A stretch of DNA of 64,000 bases, taken from Ridgeia piscesae. Taxonomy: Eukaryota > Annelida > Polychaeta > Sabellida > Siboglinidae. How positions within the stretch are numbered: the first letter of the stretch is position 1; the number at the start of each line of letters is the position of its first letter. Shown here piece after piece: positions 21,101 to 31,379 of this stretch. The stretch lies in the NCBI GenBank assembly GCA_025642075.2, contig JAODUO010000625.1:40001-104000 (forward strand), in the 5' to 3' direction. Made by a program: the position numbers and the translations under genes. The notes below the pieces were generated by a model. The model ran no database searches. It had not been told where the DNA came from and saw nothing but the letters and a program-made list of their open reading frames with translations.

Positions 21101-24100
21101 TCTCAGATTGCAAGAACTTGTGAGTATTTCAGGGCTTCGTTTCTTCTATAATGTTTCATTGCAATAAAAAGATTTTTACATTATAATAAGTTAAATTCAG
21201 TTACAACAAATGTTTTATAGTATCTTTCTAGTATGTTTAAATATGTTTATGTTTAGTTTATGTAATGATAATGTAATAATGTATATGTCCATTAAACCAG
21301 TGAATGTGTGCACCATTGACTCAATGGCATTGATCCAGTGATCTGTGTTCTATTGATCCAGTGATCTGTGTTCCATTGATCCAATGATCTGTGTTCCATT
21401 GATCCAGTGATCTGTGTTCCATTGATCCAGTGATCTGTGTTCCATTGATCCAGTGATCTGTGTTCCATTGATCCAGTGATCTGTGTTCCATTGATCCAGT
21501 GATCTGTGTTCTATTGATCCAGTGATCTGTGTTCCATTGATCCAGTGATATGTGTTCTATTGATCCAGTGATCTGTATTCCATTGATCCAGTGATCTGTG
21601 TTCCATTGATCCAGTGATCTGTGTTCCATTGATCCAGTGATCTGTGTTCCATTGATCCAATGATCTGTGTTCCATTGATCCAGTGATCTGTGTTCTATTG
21701 ATCCAATGATCTGTGTTCCATTGATCCAGTGATCTGTGTTCCATTGATCCAGTGATCTGTGTTCCATTGATCCAGTGATCTGTGTTCCATTGATCCAGTG
21801 ATCTGTGTTCTATTGATCCAGTGATCTGTGTTCTATTGATCCAATGATCTGTGTTCCATTGATCCAGTGATCTGTGTTCTATTGATCCAGTGATCTGTGT
21901 TCCATTGATCCAGTGATCTGTGTTCCATTGATCCAGTGATCTGTGTTCCATTGATCCAGTGATCTGTGTTGTCAGACTGGAGGTCTCAATGTGTGTGTGC
22001 TGCTGCTGTCCGAGATCATGATCTGGTCAGACCAGTGTTGTGTTCAGATGAACCAGGATCGTGTTCTATGAGTCCTGTGATCTGTTTCAGATCCAATGAT
22101 CATGACTTACACAGCCAGTGATTGTTTCTATGATACACAGTGACTTAGAGATCATGATCTAGATGTCCTGTGTGTTGTTTCAGTCATGATCTTGTGTCAT
22201 GACTGGCCGTGTGTTGCTTTCAGATGCTCTGAGAGTGCATGACACAGACTGATGTGTGTATGTTTAGTCTCAGATTCCCAGACTACTAGCAGCCGGTGTG
22301 TTGTTCAGATGACAGAGATCATGACTCTAGAATGTGTTGTTTTCAGTATGAACTCTTAGAGATCATGACTCTAGACTGCCCACTTTGTGTTGTTTCTAGA
22401 TGAACTCTTAGAGATCATGACTCTAGACATGTCTTGTGTGTTGTTTTAGATGAACTCTTAGAGATCATGACTCTAGACTGTCCGTGTGTTGTTTTAGATG
22501 AACTCTTAGAGATCATGACTCTAGACTGTCCGTGTGTTGTTTCAGATGAACTCTTAGAGATCATGACTCTAGACTGCCCGTGTGTTGTTTCAGATGAACT
22601 CTTAGAGATCATGTTCTAGACTGCCCGCGTGTTGTTTCAGTGAACTCTTAGAGATCATGACTCTAGACTGCCCGCGTGTTGTTTCAGATGAACTCTTAGA
22701 GATCATGACTCTAGACTGCCCGCGTGTTGTTTCAGATGAACTCTTAGAGATCATGACTCTAGACTGCCCGCGTGTTGTTTCAGATGAACTCTTAGAGATC
22801 ATGACTCTAGACTGCCCGCGTGTTGTTTCAGATGAACTCTTAGAGATCATGACTCTAGACTGCCCGCGTGTTGTTTCAGATGAACTCTTAGAGATCATGA
22901 CTCTAGACTGCCCGCGTGTTGTTTCAGATGAACTCTTAGAGATCATGACTCTAGACTGCCCGCGTGTTGTTTCAGATGAACTCTTAGAGATCATGACTCT
23001 AGACTGCCCGCGTGTTGTTTCAGATGAACTCTTAGAGATCATGACTCTAGACTGCCCGCGTGTTGTTTCAGATGAACTCTTAGAGATCATGACTCTAGAC
23101 TGCCCGCGTGTTGTTTCAGATGAACTCTTAGAGATCATGACTCTAGACTGCCCGCGTGTCTTTTTGATCCCTGTTGTTTCAGATGAACTCTTAGAGATCA
23201 TGACTCTAGACTGCCCGCATGTGTTGTTTCAGATGAACTCTTAGAGATCATGACTCTAGACAGCCCGTGTGTTGTTTCAGATGAACTCTTAGAGATCATG
23301 ACTCTAGACAGCCCGTGTGTTGTTTCAGATGAACTCTTAGAGATCATGACTCTAGACAGCCCGTGTGTTGTTTCAGATGAACTCTTAGAGATCATGACTC
23401 TAGACAGCCGTGTGTTGTTTCAGATGAACTCTTAGAGATCATGACTCTAGACAGCCCGTGTGTTGTTTCAGATGAACTCTTAGAGATCATGACTCTAGAC
23501 AGCCCGTGTGTTGTTTCAGATGAACTCTTAGAGATCATGACTCTAGACAGCCCGTGTGTTGTTTCAGATGAACTCTTAGAGATCATGACTCTAGACTGTC
23601 CGTGTGTTGTTTCAGATGAACTCTTAGAGATCATGACTCTAGACAGCCTGTGTGTTGTTTCAGATGAACTCTTAGAGATCATGACTCTAGACAGCCCGTG
23701 TGTTGTTTCAGATGAACTCTTAGAGATCATGACTCTAGACAGCCCGTGTGTTGTTTCAGATGAACTCTTAAAGATCATGACTCTAGACAGCCCGTGTGTT
23801 GTTTCAGATGAACTCTTAGAGATCATGACTCTAGACAGCCCGTGTGTTGTTTCAGATGAACTCTTAGAGATCATGACTCTAGACTGTCCGTGTGTTGTTT
23901 CAGATGAACTCTTAGAGATCATGACTCTAGACTGCCCGCGTGTTGTTTCAGATGAACTCTTAGAGATCATGACTCTAGACTGCCCGCGTGTTGTTTCAGA
24001 TGAACTCTTAGAGATCATGACTCTAGACTGTCCGTGTGTTGTTTCAGATGAACTCTTAGAGATCATGACTCTAGACTGCCCCCCGGACTACTCCTCTCAA

Positions 24101-27100
24101 TTCTACTCCAGCTACCTCAAACTACTTCTCAGTGTCTTCCACAGCGTCTGTCGCAACCTAAGTGAACTGCGCCATCTGGTGAGTGATGTTGTAATCACAG
24201 CACACAGGTACCTTGTGGGTAATAATCTGTTTGTATTTTTGTATCCCTGTAGGGACCATGGGTTAAACACTAATCATGTAGAAGATGTTTCTGCTCGTAG
24301 AACAAATGAACAATACATGCACCCCAGTTTAACACCTTTCAAAGGCAGAGGAACTGGTTTCAAGAATAGGCAATTTTAAACAAATCAAATTATTATTTTT
24401 TAGTTTTCTCGGTTTATGATAATCACACATTTTTAGTAAACCCTGTGCAGTTTCTAAGAAGAACATGGAGGGCATAATCAATGTTTTCCAGCCACCTTAT
24501 TGCATTATGCATATTGTTGAATATTTGTTTTTTCAGGCATGGCTCAATTTTGACAAATACGTAGAACCTATTAAGAAAGGGGACGGTGAGTCGTGTGTAC
24601 TCTAGTGTGTTACTCCTCTACTCCAGCGTGTTACTTGCTTACTCAGTCTCCTTTAGTATACAAGCAGTACAACTCATGTACACCATGATGTTACTCATTC
24701 AATACACCTGTGCTACTCATCGACTCCACAATGTTTACTCATCAACTCCAGAATGTTTACTCATCGACTCCACAATGTTTACTCATCGACTCCACAGTGT
24801 TACTCATCAACTCCACAATGTTATTCATTTACTACACCTTGTTTCTGTCAACTCCACCTCAGTTACTCATCTACTAACTCTGCCTTAACCATCTACTGTG
24901 AGGCACATCTACACAACTGTTCAAATGTGTTAGTAATTTACTTACTTACAATAAGTAACAATGAGAAGAGTAATTCTCTGCTTATGTACTGTTTCTGTTT
25001 TTGGCCAGTTCATTTAATAAACTGCAACTGATGCGATATATGTGTGTGTGTGCGTGTGTGCGTGTGTGCGTGTGTGCGTGCATGCGTGCATGCATGCATG
25101 AATGCGTGCATGCGTGCGTGTGTTGTCATCAAGTAAATTACATTCTGATGTTTCATTATGTTTCTGAAACTTATAAGATGCTTGAGAAGATTCCACCAGA
25201 AACAACTCCTAAAATCAGTATGAGTTGTGTGTTTAATGAGAGCCAATGTTTGTCCTGGTTGTCATGGCAGCCAGCCTAGAGGACAACAGGAAACTGTGGA
25301 GAAATGTTGAGCCTCACTTACGGAGAGCTCTACGCACTGTCTACCTCAGAGAAGTGTCCAGGTAAAGTTATTTACGAAGAGAGTTCAAAATACATTTCTT
25401 CAGTTTAACTGAATAAAATAGTTAAAAAGTGCAATTTCACCACTGGGTTGGGTAGCTGTTTCAGAATACAGGTGTTACTTTCAAGAAAACACAGATTCTG
25501 AGGATGTTGAAGCATGTAATCGGTCCAGTAAACAAACTCACAGAAGGGAGCGTGCAGGCATTCAATGACATGTGGCACAGTGCAAGTTGATGAAATGCCT
25601 TGGAGATGATCAGCACACATTTTTATGCAATTCTGTTTTGTTTGTAGACAGCCAATGAGATAGTTGAGAGGTGGTGTTCTGTGCTGTATGTGTGTCTGTG
25701 GTGTTTACAGTGCCCAGTGGGAAAGACTACAACAGACAGAGGAGTCGTTATGTGCCAAGGCAACAGACAAAGCATTACAAGGTAACACATTGCTCCCACC
25801 ATCTCACTGCGTTACATCTGTTCACATGGAACTGTAAACTTATATGACCTGATACTGACATCGTAACATAGCTAAAAAATAATTTTATGGAACCCTTTAA
25901 TGAGAAACTTTATTTGCTGACTAGTTAGGTATATTAAGTCTAAGTTCACATAAAGTGGCATCATAGCAAAAAGACTACAATGAGTACATCACTCAAAAAG
26001 TCATGGCTGTTTTAGGTAAAAAAAAATCAAGTTGACGTCCCTGCAATGTATAGGCAACCATCCCTTTGACAAGTAATTTCTTCAAGTAACATCATGTGAA
26101 CTTAAATAGGTGGATGACAAGCATATCCCTTTCAAAAACTTCTCTTTTAACATCAGCCAATGAAATCAGCCACAAGGAGTGTGGTTGGCCTCCGGTCATG
26201 GGATATAATATTTTGGCTGATTCAGTCGCACGCTGCTAGTGATACATGCAATGTTTAGAACATGAATGGGTCATTATATCTGGATTCCCATAAGTTGTAT
26301 ATTCGTCTTCAAAATGGGGCGGTTATTTGCATTGTTCCACGGCTGACGCAGTAGCGACTGACGAAGTCAATAGCTTTATGGAGGCTAGGGCTATAGAAAC
26401 ATCGTGAAGTTGCCTCTGGCTTGTGAGGTGGCTGAAATGAACTACACCAACATCTGAATGTAGCGGAATAAGCAAGTCAACATGATGTTGACTCAGTGAA
26501 ACATCCAGAGGCAGTTGTTAGGACACAGAAGTTTTCACCGAAGGCAGGGACAAATGTGTGAACTGTCAGTGACACGGACCACAGTAAACATGTATATGTA
26601 AGCTACCCCTCTGTCTACAGGTGTGTCGTCCTGGGTGACCATGGAGCTGCCCTACTACTCCAAGTATCTCCTCATTGCGGCCTACATCGCCTCCTACAAC
26701 CCTGCCAAGTCTGACCGCAAGTTCTTTGCCAAGGTACACCCACTGTTCTCACAGACTCATGCTACTCATTAGCTAGTGTGTGGTGTATCTGTTATGTGTC
26801 CAAACTACCCAATGAGGCCAGTTTCACAGTGTTGATCTGACACTTTGTGGAACATTTCCAACTACCGGTCTCATAGTTGTTTCCATGGCTACGTCCTAAG
26901 TGGATAGTGACAGTGTACACTGCAGCTAATCTGTAATAACGCTTTGCTGCTGTGTCAAACATATGTATATTAACAGTAGAACCTTGCTATTAGGGTCACC
27001 TTTTGGGCCTGGGCAAAAGCGACAGTTGTGAGTTGTTGTATTATCAAGATAACAGTAGAGTGAGGTCTGGCTGTACATTAATGTCATAATACTTAATCTC

Positions 27101-29167
27101 AAACCAACAGAAATGTTTCACTGGGCAATTTTATATACCTTCCACAAGGCCGGCATTCAATGTTGTATAAAACGAATATATCATCCACATCTTCACAAAA
27201 TCCCGCACTGGTTTAGCTCCTTATTACATATTGTTTGAGAAAGAAAACATCGCAGAGTTTGTCAGTGGTGACGAGATTTAAACGTCTGTTTCTAGCACTC
27301 TGGCCGCGTGAACAAGCGAGTGGAGATGAGAGCACACAAGAAACTTGAACAGGTTTGTGCCTTTGTTGCAACATTTAGTGCTCACTTTAAACACTTGCCT
27401 CTAATAAAAACAGTCCTGTATCAATTTGTGCCGTCACTGACATAAATCGTCTTCTCATGAATTTATAAACAAATATAATATTTTCAGACAAACATTTACT
27501 ACTAAGAAATGATCTGTTTCCAGACCAACAACCAGTTGCTGGGGCCGAAGCCATTTCCTCTTGATCGTCTCATGGCCATCTTCTACGTGATAGTGGAGGG
27601 CAAAGTGGCCTTGTCTGCCAACATCTATTCACAGGTCGGTCCATCCTGTTATCATTCAGTGTTAATGACCAGTCGTGGTTATTTTTTACGGTCGGTTTCC
27701 ATCTTGTTTTATCTTATTAAATTAATTACCTTTATTTTAGTTGGCCTCTATTATGGATGCATTTCCACAATAAAGTAAATTATCTGTGGACTCTGACGAT
27801 GATTTGTTCATCCCTGTTCACAATATATGCATAAAATAAGCATTTCATATGTTTTTTATTATGTCCTCAATTTAATTAAAACACTTGTAGGGTTTTAGTA
27901 CAACTGACTGAACAGAATTTTAAACAATATACTATTTTAATCTATCTTGTCATCGGTTCTGTTTAAAGCTTTGGAAATGAAAATGAAACCAACTTGGTGA
28001 TTACAGTGTCCACCATGGTCAGAACATTGGCCTTCATCCAGATTCTACTCTATCAAATGCTGAATGTTAAGTCTGCATGCCATTGACAAATGTATTGTTA
28101 ATTAGCAAAATTAGCAACAAATCAAAGAAGTACTGTATAATGATTATTTTACAAAACAATTTGTTATAGCATGTTTACAGAAAGCATCAGTGATTTCACG
28201 CGGTTTTATTTCGTTCAGACACTGGCACTGCACATTTTTGTGTGTGCATGATACCTGTCATGTCAGCAACAGCCATTATTACAACTGTGTATATTTTAAT
28301 TTAAAGGGATCCCCGATTGTTTTTCAGATCAGTTCACTGGTGACGCTGGGTTTAATGATGCAGATCTCGAGCTCTGAACCACTCGATGCTCCCCGCTACA
28401 AATGCCTCATTTCCCTGCAGTTTGTCAAGTCTGTCGCCAGGTGCGTAGGTCACAGTCCCAGGGTGCAATATGTACACCTGTCAACGTATCACGTTTTTTT
28501 AGAGGTTCTAGGATTTGTTGTGTAACTCCAACTGAATTTTATTTAAATCTGCTGGATTGTATATTATAAGAAATTAGGGGTAGACATGTAAATAGTTCAA
28601 AATAAGTCTCAAGGGGGTTGCAGTTGAATGCATTTGGGGAGGGAGAGTGAAATGGGTGGAGTTGGGTGTTTTGGTGAGCTTTGAGTGTAGCTGGAGGTTT
28701 TTGGTGAGCCTTACAAGGCATGTGGTTAGAAGCTTTTATTTAAACAAATGCAAGTTCTCAGGAATTTCTGAACTGAAATATATATGTTACTGATAAAACT
28801 GAAATTTATTATGGTTAAATATGAAAGAAATACAGTATATAGTGAAACAAGTGTTGATAAATCAATAGCCAAAGCAACAGTGGATTTGTAGTCAAACCAT
28901 TTGCAATGTTTATGGACTGATCCAATATATTGCATATGGATAACATCCCATAATATTATTTGTGAAATAAAATATCTGGCTGCTACTAATGTTTAGTCCT
29001 TGTCACACGTAATTGTGATATTATTTACATTTTATTGCATACATAAATAATGTTTTATAATAGTGAACTAGTTGTAAAAAACAAACCTGACATGACTTTG
29101 CTGATTGTTTTCTTCCAGAACCATCAACTTTGAAGTGTTGCGCTATCTGTATGACTTCGCCTGCTGA
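18036..29167 (+). CDS. ORC5: Origin recognition complex subunit 5 (ORC5), 14 coding exons seen
   Basis: ORC5 is an AAA+ subunit of the origin recognition complex, which loads the MCM helicase. Exons: 18036-18131, 18534-18626, 19239-19442, 21045-21119, 21976-about 22037, 24048-24178, 24537-24585, 25271-25361, 25711-25781, 26621-26733, 27296-27352, 27524-27634, 28328-28440 and 29119-29167. Seen: Walker A GHTATGKS (residues 45-52), [10 protein letters not shown], the Walker-B region [12 protein letters not shown] across exons 3/4, LLSEI in exon 5, then the C-terminal half through [32 protein letters not shown] and the ending RYLYDFAC. The segment corresponding to about 25 human residues between exon 5 (SEI) and exon 6 (ILSHDHPPEYS) is not found; repeats and disordered sequence occupy that interval. 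An acceptor at 18011 implies a 5'UTR intron. Confidence 0.94.
18534..18626 (+). CDS. ORC5: ORC5 coding exon 2 (Walker A)
   Basis: Thirty-one codons with [15 protein letters not shown], the ATP-binding P-loop. Phase 0 at both ends, donor gtgagc. Confidence 0.97.
19239..19442 (+). CDS. ORC5: ORC5 coding exon 3
   Basis: Encodes [20 protein letters not shown] and [10 protein letters not shown], ending GETTYI just before the Walker-B strand. Acceptor tttcccag, donor gtgagc. Confidence 0.96.
19503..20399. mobile_element. Non-autonomous hAT-type DNA transposon in ORC5 intron 3
   Basis: The left end CAGGGCTGGGGTCAATTC and right end GAATTTACCCCAGCCCTG are imperfect terminal inverted repeats. A perfect 8-bp target-site duplication GTCACCAT flanks them at 19495-19502 and 20400-20407. 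Eight-base duplications and CAGGG termini are hallmarks of the hAT superfamily. The first 180 bases are filled with GGAATTGAATT-type subterminal repeats. No transposase frame is present in the 897 bp, so it must have been moved in trans. Confidence 0.9.
21045..21119 (+). CDS. ORC5: ORC5 coding exon 4 (Walker B / sensor helix)
   Basis: Twenty-five codons [20 protein letters not shown] to LQEL, nearly identical in pattern to human VLDKAEYLRDMEANLLPGFL. Donor gtgagt. Confidence 0.97.
21320..21970. repeat. 23-bp minisatellite ending at the ORC5 exon 5 acceptor
   Basis: About 28 copies of a 23-bp unit (ATTGATCCAGTGATCTGTGTTCC, variants at three positions). The last partial unit, GATCTGTGTT, runs directly into GTCAG, the acceptor of exon 5, so the array supplies the sequence just before the splice site. 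Confidence 0.96.
21976..22037 (+). CDS. ORC5: ORC5 coding exon 5, 3' end not resolved
   Basis: After acceptor gttgtcag the frame reads [17 protein letters not shown], matching human ADRNVTVLFLSEIVW. Homology then stops and the frame meets a stop near 22069. The following 400 bases look like scrambled copies of the neighbouring repeats. The end given is only the end of recognisable coding sequence. Confidence 0.75.
22038..22616. repeat. Scrambled, indel-rich copies of the 48-bp unit
   Basis: Fragments such as TGTGTTGTTTCAG, GATCATGA and CTAGACT recur at irregular spacing with many gaps. Regular units appear only from about 22390. The missing part of ORC5 exon 5 should lie in or near here. Either true degeneration or failed consensus would give this picture. 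Confidence 0.75.
22617..24075 (+). repeat. 48-bp minisatellite; every unit carries the ORC5 exon 6 splice acceptor
   Basis: About 30 units. Each has the intronic CGTGTTGTTTCAG and then exon-derived GATGAACTCTTAGAGATC through CTAGACTGCCC. The encoded 16-residue unit is [16 protein letters not shown]. Subtypes are clustered: TGCCCGCG units at 22617-23160, AGCCCGTG units at about 23220-23870, then mixed. The last unit passes straight into exon 6. Frame breaks occur near 22617, 23160-23220 and 23405; otherwise the plus and minus strands are both open. Confidence 0.96.
24048..24178 (+). CDS. ORC5: ORC5 coding exon 6, acceptor lies in the last unit of a 48-bp array
   Basis: Encodes [20 protein letters not shown] and [19 protein letters not shown], matching human KILSHDHPPEYSADFYAAY onward. 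The acceptor gtttcag at 24041-24047 gives the phase. About 30 upstream copies of the same acceptor exist, and the frame is open upstream to 23441, so the true 5' end is ambiguous by multiples of 16 codons. Confidence 0.9.
24537..24585 (+). CDS. ORC5: ORC5 coding exon 7
   Basis: [16 protein letters not shown], matching human AVLNFPKYCEPVVKGE. Phase 0 start, phase 1 end, donor gtgagt followed at once by a TACTC-rich repeat. Confidence 0.94.
24586..24895. repeat. Degenerate TACTC-rich repeat starting at the ORC5 exon 7 donor
   Basis: Irregular units around TACTCATCGACTCCACAATG begin about 20 bases after the donor and fade near 24890. Confidence 0.75.
25038..25125. repeat. (GTGT/GCGT/CATG) microsatellite in ORC5 intron 7
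   Basis: Alternating purine-pyrimidine run of TGTGTGCG then TGCATGCG units. Confidence 0.9.
25271..25361 (+). CDS. ORC5: ORC5 coding exon 8
   Basis: [20 protein letters not shown], followed by REVS, in the winged-helix half. Acceptor atggcag, donor gtaaag. Confidence 0.96.
25711..25781 (+). CDS. ORC5: ORC5 coding exon 9
   Basis: [20 protein letters not shown] and a few more residues, matching human SQWEKLQ. Phase 2 start, phase 1 end. Confidence 0.93.
25782..26620. other. ORC5 intron 9, no feature seen
   Basis: Unique AT-rich sequence. No repeat, open frame or element could be supported. Confidence 0.6.
26621..26733 (+). CDS. ORC5: ORC5 coding exon 10
   Basis: [20 protein letters not shown], then [11 protein letters not shown]: the most conserved stretch of the C-terminal domain. 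Acceptor ctgtctacag. Confidence 0.97.
27296..27352 (+). CDS. ORC5: ORC5 coding exon 11
   Basis: Nineteen codons, [19 protein letters not shown], basic linker matching human HHGKIKKTNFLKKHEK. Phase 0 at both ends. Confidence 0.93.
27524..27634 (+). CDS. ORC5: ORC5 coding exon 12
   Basis: [20 protein letters not shown] and ANIYSQ, start of the winged helix. Thirty-seven codons, phase 0 at both ends. Confidence 0.97.
28058..28170. repeat. Dispersed repeat copy in ORC5 intron 12
   Basis: Shares ATGTATTGTTAATTAGCAAA and the following ATTAGCAACAAATCAAAGAA, then AGCATGTTTACAGA, with 30025-30140 in the same orientation. The ends are not defined. Confidence 0.75.
28328..28440 (+). CDS. ORC5: ORC5 coding exon 13
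   Basis: [20 protein letters not shown], then [17 protein letters not shown], matching human DGPKYKCTVSLDFIRAIA. Donor gtgcgt. Confidence 0.96.
29119..29167 (+). CDS. ORC5: ORC5 coding exon 14 (terminal)
   Basis: [15 protein letters not shown] then TGA at 29165-29167, matching human TVNFDIIKYLYDFL. Confidence 0.96.
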
Positions 29168-30259
29168 CGCCAGTTCTAGTGTGGTACGATTAGTTAAAGG
29201 TCTGCCCTCAAGTCGATTTTTGTTCATCTTGGGTTAGGTTAATTTAATCAAATTAGTCAGTAATTTTACTTGGTCCAGTCAAAATTGCGGTCACAATGCA
29301 AAACTGTTCGCCTGTGTACTCTGTGGTGTGGACTGTTCACAAGTTTCACAATCAACGTACATTCTTTCCCTGATTTTAAGTCTTCTGTTAGACTGGTTAT
29401 GCATGTTACATGAAAACAACAACAGATCTGATTTGAGATGGGTAAAAACACTTGAGGAAAGAGTTTTAAGTTGGTTAAGAGTTAAGACATTGTACTCGCC
29501 GGCACCAGCTTTATACCGGGATATTGGTTGCTGACACAGACACTACACTCTGTTAAGTTTGACAGAAATCGTGAACCCAGTGGTACACTGGTGGAGCCCC
29601 ACTGGTGTGGTTGTGTTGACTTCTCTTGTCATCGTGGAACAGAAACATTTGTAAGACATTGTTCCATGTTGATCAGTTAACAAAGTCCCCAAATGTCACA
29701 TGTTTGGTATGTTTACCCCCCCCCCCTCCAACCACATAGTGTGGGTATTGTAATTTTTTAAATCCCAAGTGGCTATCAGTTTGTATGGACATGTTTCACT
29801 CATACGGCATCAAAATTGCAACTTTTTTCCTGTGTTACATGTTAATGACCAATCTGCCTCCCCAAATAATGCTTAACATAGTTTACAAGTTAGCACATTT
29901 ATGTGACCATCCTGCAATATCTCTTTGTGTGACATCTTTTTCACCATGTAAAACATAGCAACTGCTAATGGTGTTATACATCTTAGAACTCACTGTCCTG
30001 TCTATTCATCAACTCATGTGGCCTGCGTGCCATTGTCAAAATGTATTGTTAATTAGCAAAATTAGCAACAAATCAAAGAATACTGTATTATGATTATAAT
30101 TTCATTAAACAATTATCACTAGCATGTTTACAGAGATCACCAGTATTACAAGGTTCTAACATATGTATAGCGAGATGATTGTTTTTGTGATGTGTTTAGA
30201 GGAATCATGCCATTCTCTGTAGTGCAGCTTCAGCATGTATCTGTTGGGAATCTAAGTCA
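29168..30259 (+). other. Probable ORC5 3'UTR
   Basis: Runs from the stop codon to the first good plus-strand AATAAA. Contains a C-tract near 29718 and, at 30025-30140, the second copy of the repeat found in intron 12. Confidence 0.5.
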
Positions 30260-30264
30260 ATAAA
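30259..30264 (+). terminator. Candidate ORC5 polyadenylation signal
   Basis: AATAAA followed by GT-rich sequence (GTGAGTGTTTCTGAG). It is the first canonical hexamer after the ORC5 stop. Confidence 0.5.
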
Positions 30265-30889
30265 GTGAGTGTTTCTGAGTATATGTTACTGTCGTTTATA
30301 TTATGTCATATTTGTTAGTAAACAGAAGGAAGCAACCAACGAGGTTGTTGTCCAGTAAAAACAGGATAAGTGTTATCTGTTTGAGAACGGTAGGACAGGT
30401 AAGAAAGTTGTCATTATCACAGTGGATAAACATAGCTAATGTTGCCGTCAAATATGTCCACTAACGTATTAAAAATAATTGTTTTCAAGATGCAAAAATC
30501 TATTTCATAACGTGGATACCATTTAAAATGACAGACACTTTAACTTTAATGACATGTGATGAACCTAGATGTGAAATAAGATTGTGTCCAGTAGACCATA
30601 CCAGTTACATCATCATCACATGCACCAGGCCCTCCAGTCTAAGTCCCATGTAAATGTCCACTTCTCTTGTGTGTCTGCTGAGGCATGGTAAAACAATGTG
30701 TTCTCACTCCACTGCCCAGCCCTGTTAGAAGGAGCTGGCCTTAAGAGTTCTTGCAGTGCAAACTACATCCTACAGTTGTGACCCTTCAGCAGTCCAAGTA
30801 TAGAAGAATTTTTTGTAAAAGAAATACCAGAAATATGTATTGTGTATTGGTGAGAAGATATACAAATTCTTTTTTCAAAATATAAATAC

Positions 30890-31330
30890 TCAGATGCAAA
30901 TGAGGGGCAGAAGGAGACAAGTGGAAGGGAAGGGGAGAGAGGGAAAGTTAGTGGTGGGAAGGGCGAGAGATGGTCATATGGGAGAGAAATAAATTGTAAA
31001 AAAAAGAGTGCAATCTTGAAATTAATTAAATTGTGAGCAGTGTAAGAGAGAAAGATACTGAGTGAAAAACAAAAAGGGGTGAGTGGGGAAGAAGGGTAAG
31101 AGTGGGAGATAATGAGGGTGAGAGCGAGTGGGAGAAAAAAAGAAGGGAGGAAGGGATTGTGTTGGAGAGAAAGATGGAGGGAATGGGAGAGGGAGTGGAA
31201 GAGAGAGAGAGAGGGAGGTTTGAAGTGTGAGAGAAAGGAGGATGGTAGGAATGGGAGCCAAAAAAGGGAGTGGGAGAAAAGGAGGGAGGGATGGAGGTGA
31301 TATAAAAGACACATAGACTAAGAAAATAAC
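30890..31330. repeat. Polypurine (GA-rich) tract
   Basis: About 440 bases almost free of C, rich in GGGAGA, GGAAGG and GAGAGA. The minus strand is the matching pyrimidine tract. Confidence 0.85.
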
Positions 31331-31379
31331 GATATGGAGATTTAGAAAAGAGACAGACATGAGAATGACATAGAGACAC

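Noticed and set aside
22602..24066. Minus-strand protein of repeated [16 protein letters not shown]
   Set aside because: Antisense shadow of the 48-bp array; no flanking coding sequence on that strand.
22617..24075. CRISPR-like regular array
   Set aside because: No spacers: the 48-bp units are contiguous copies, in an animal gene.
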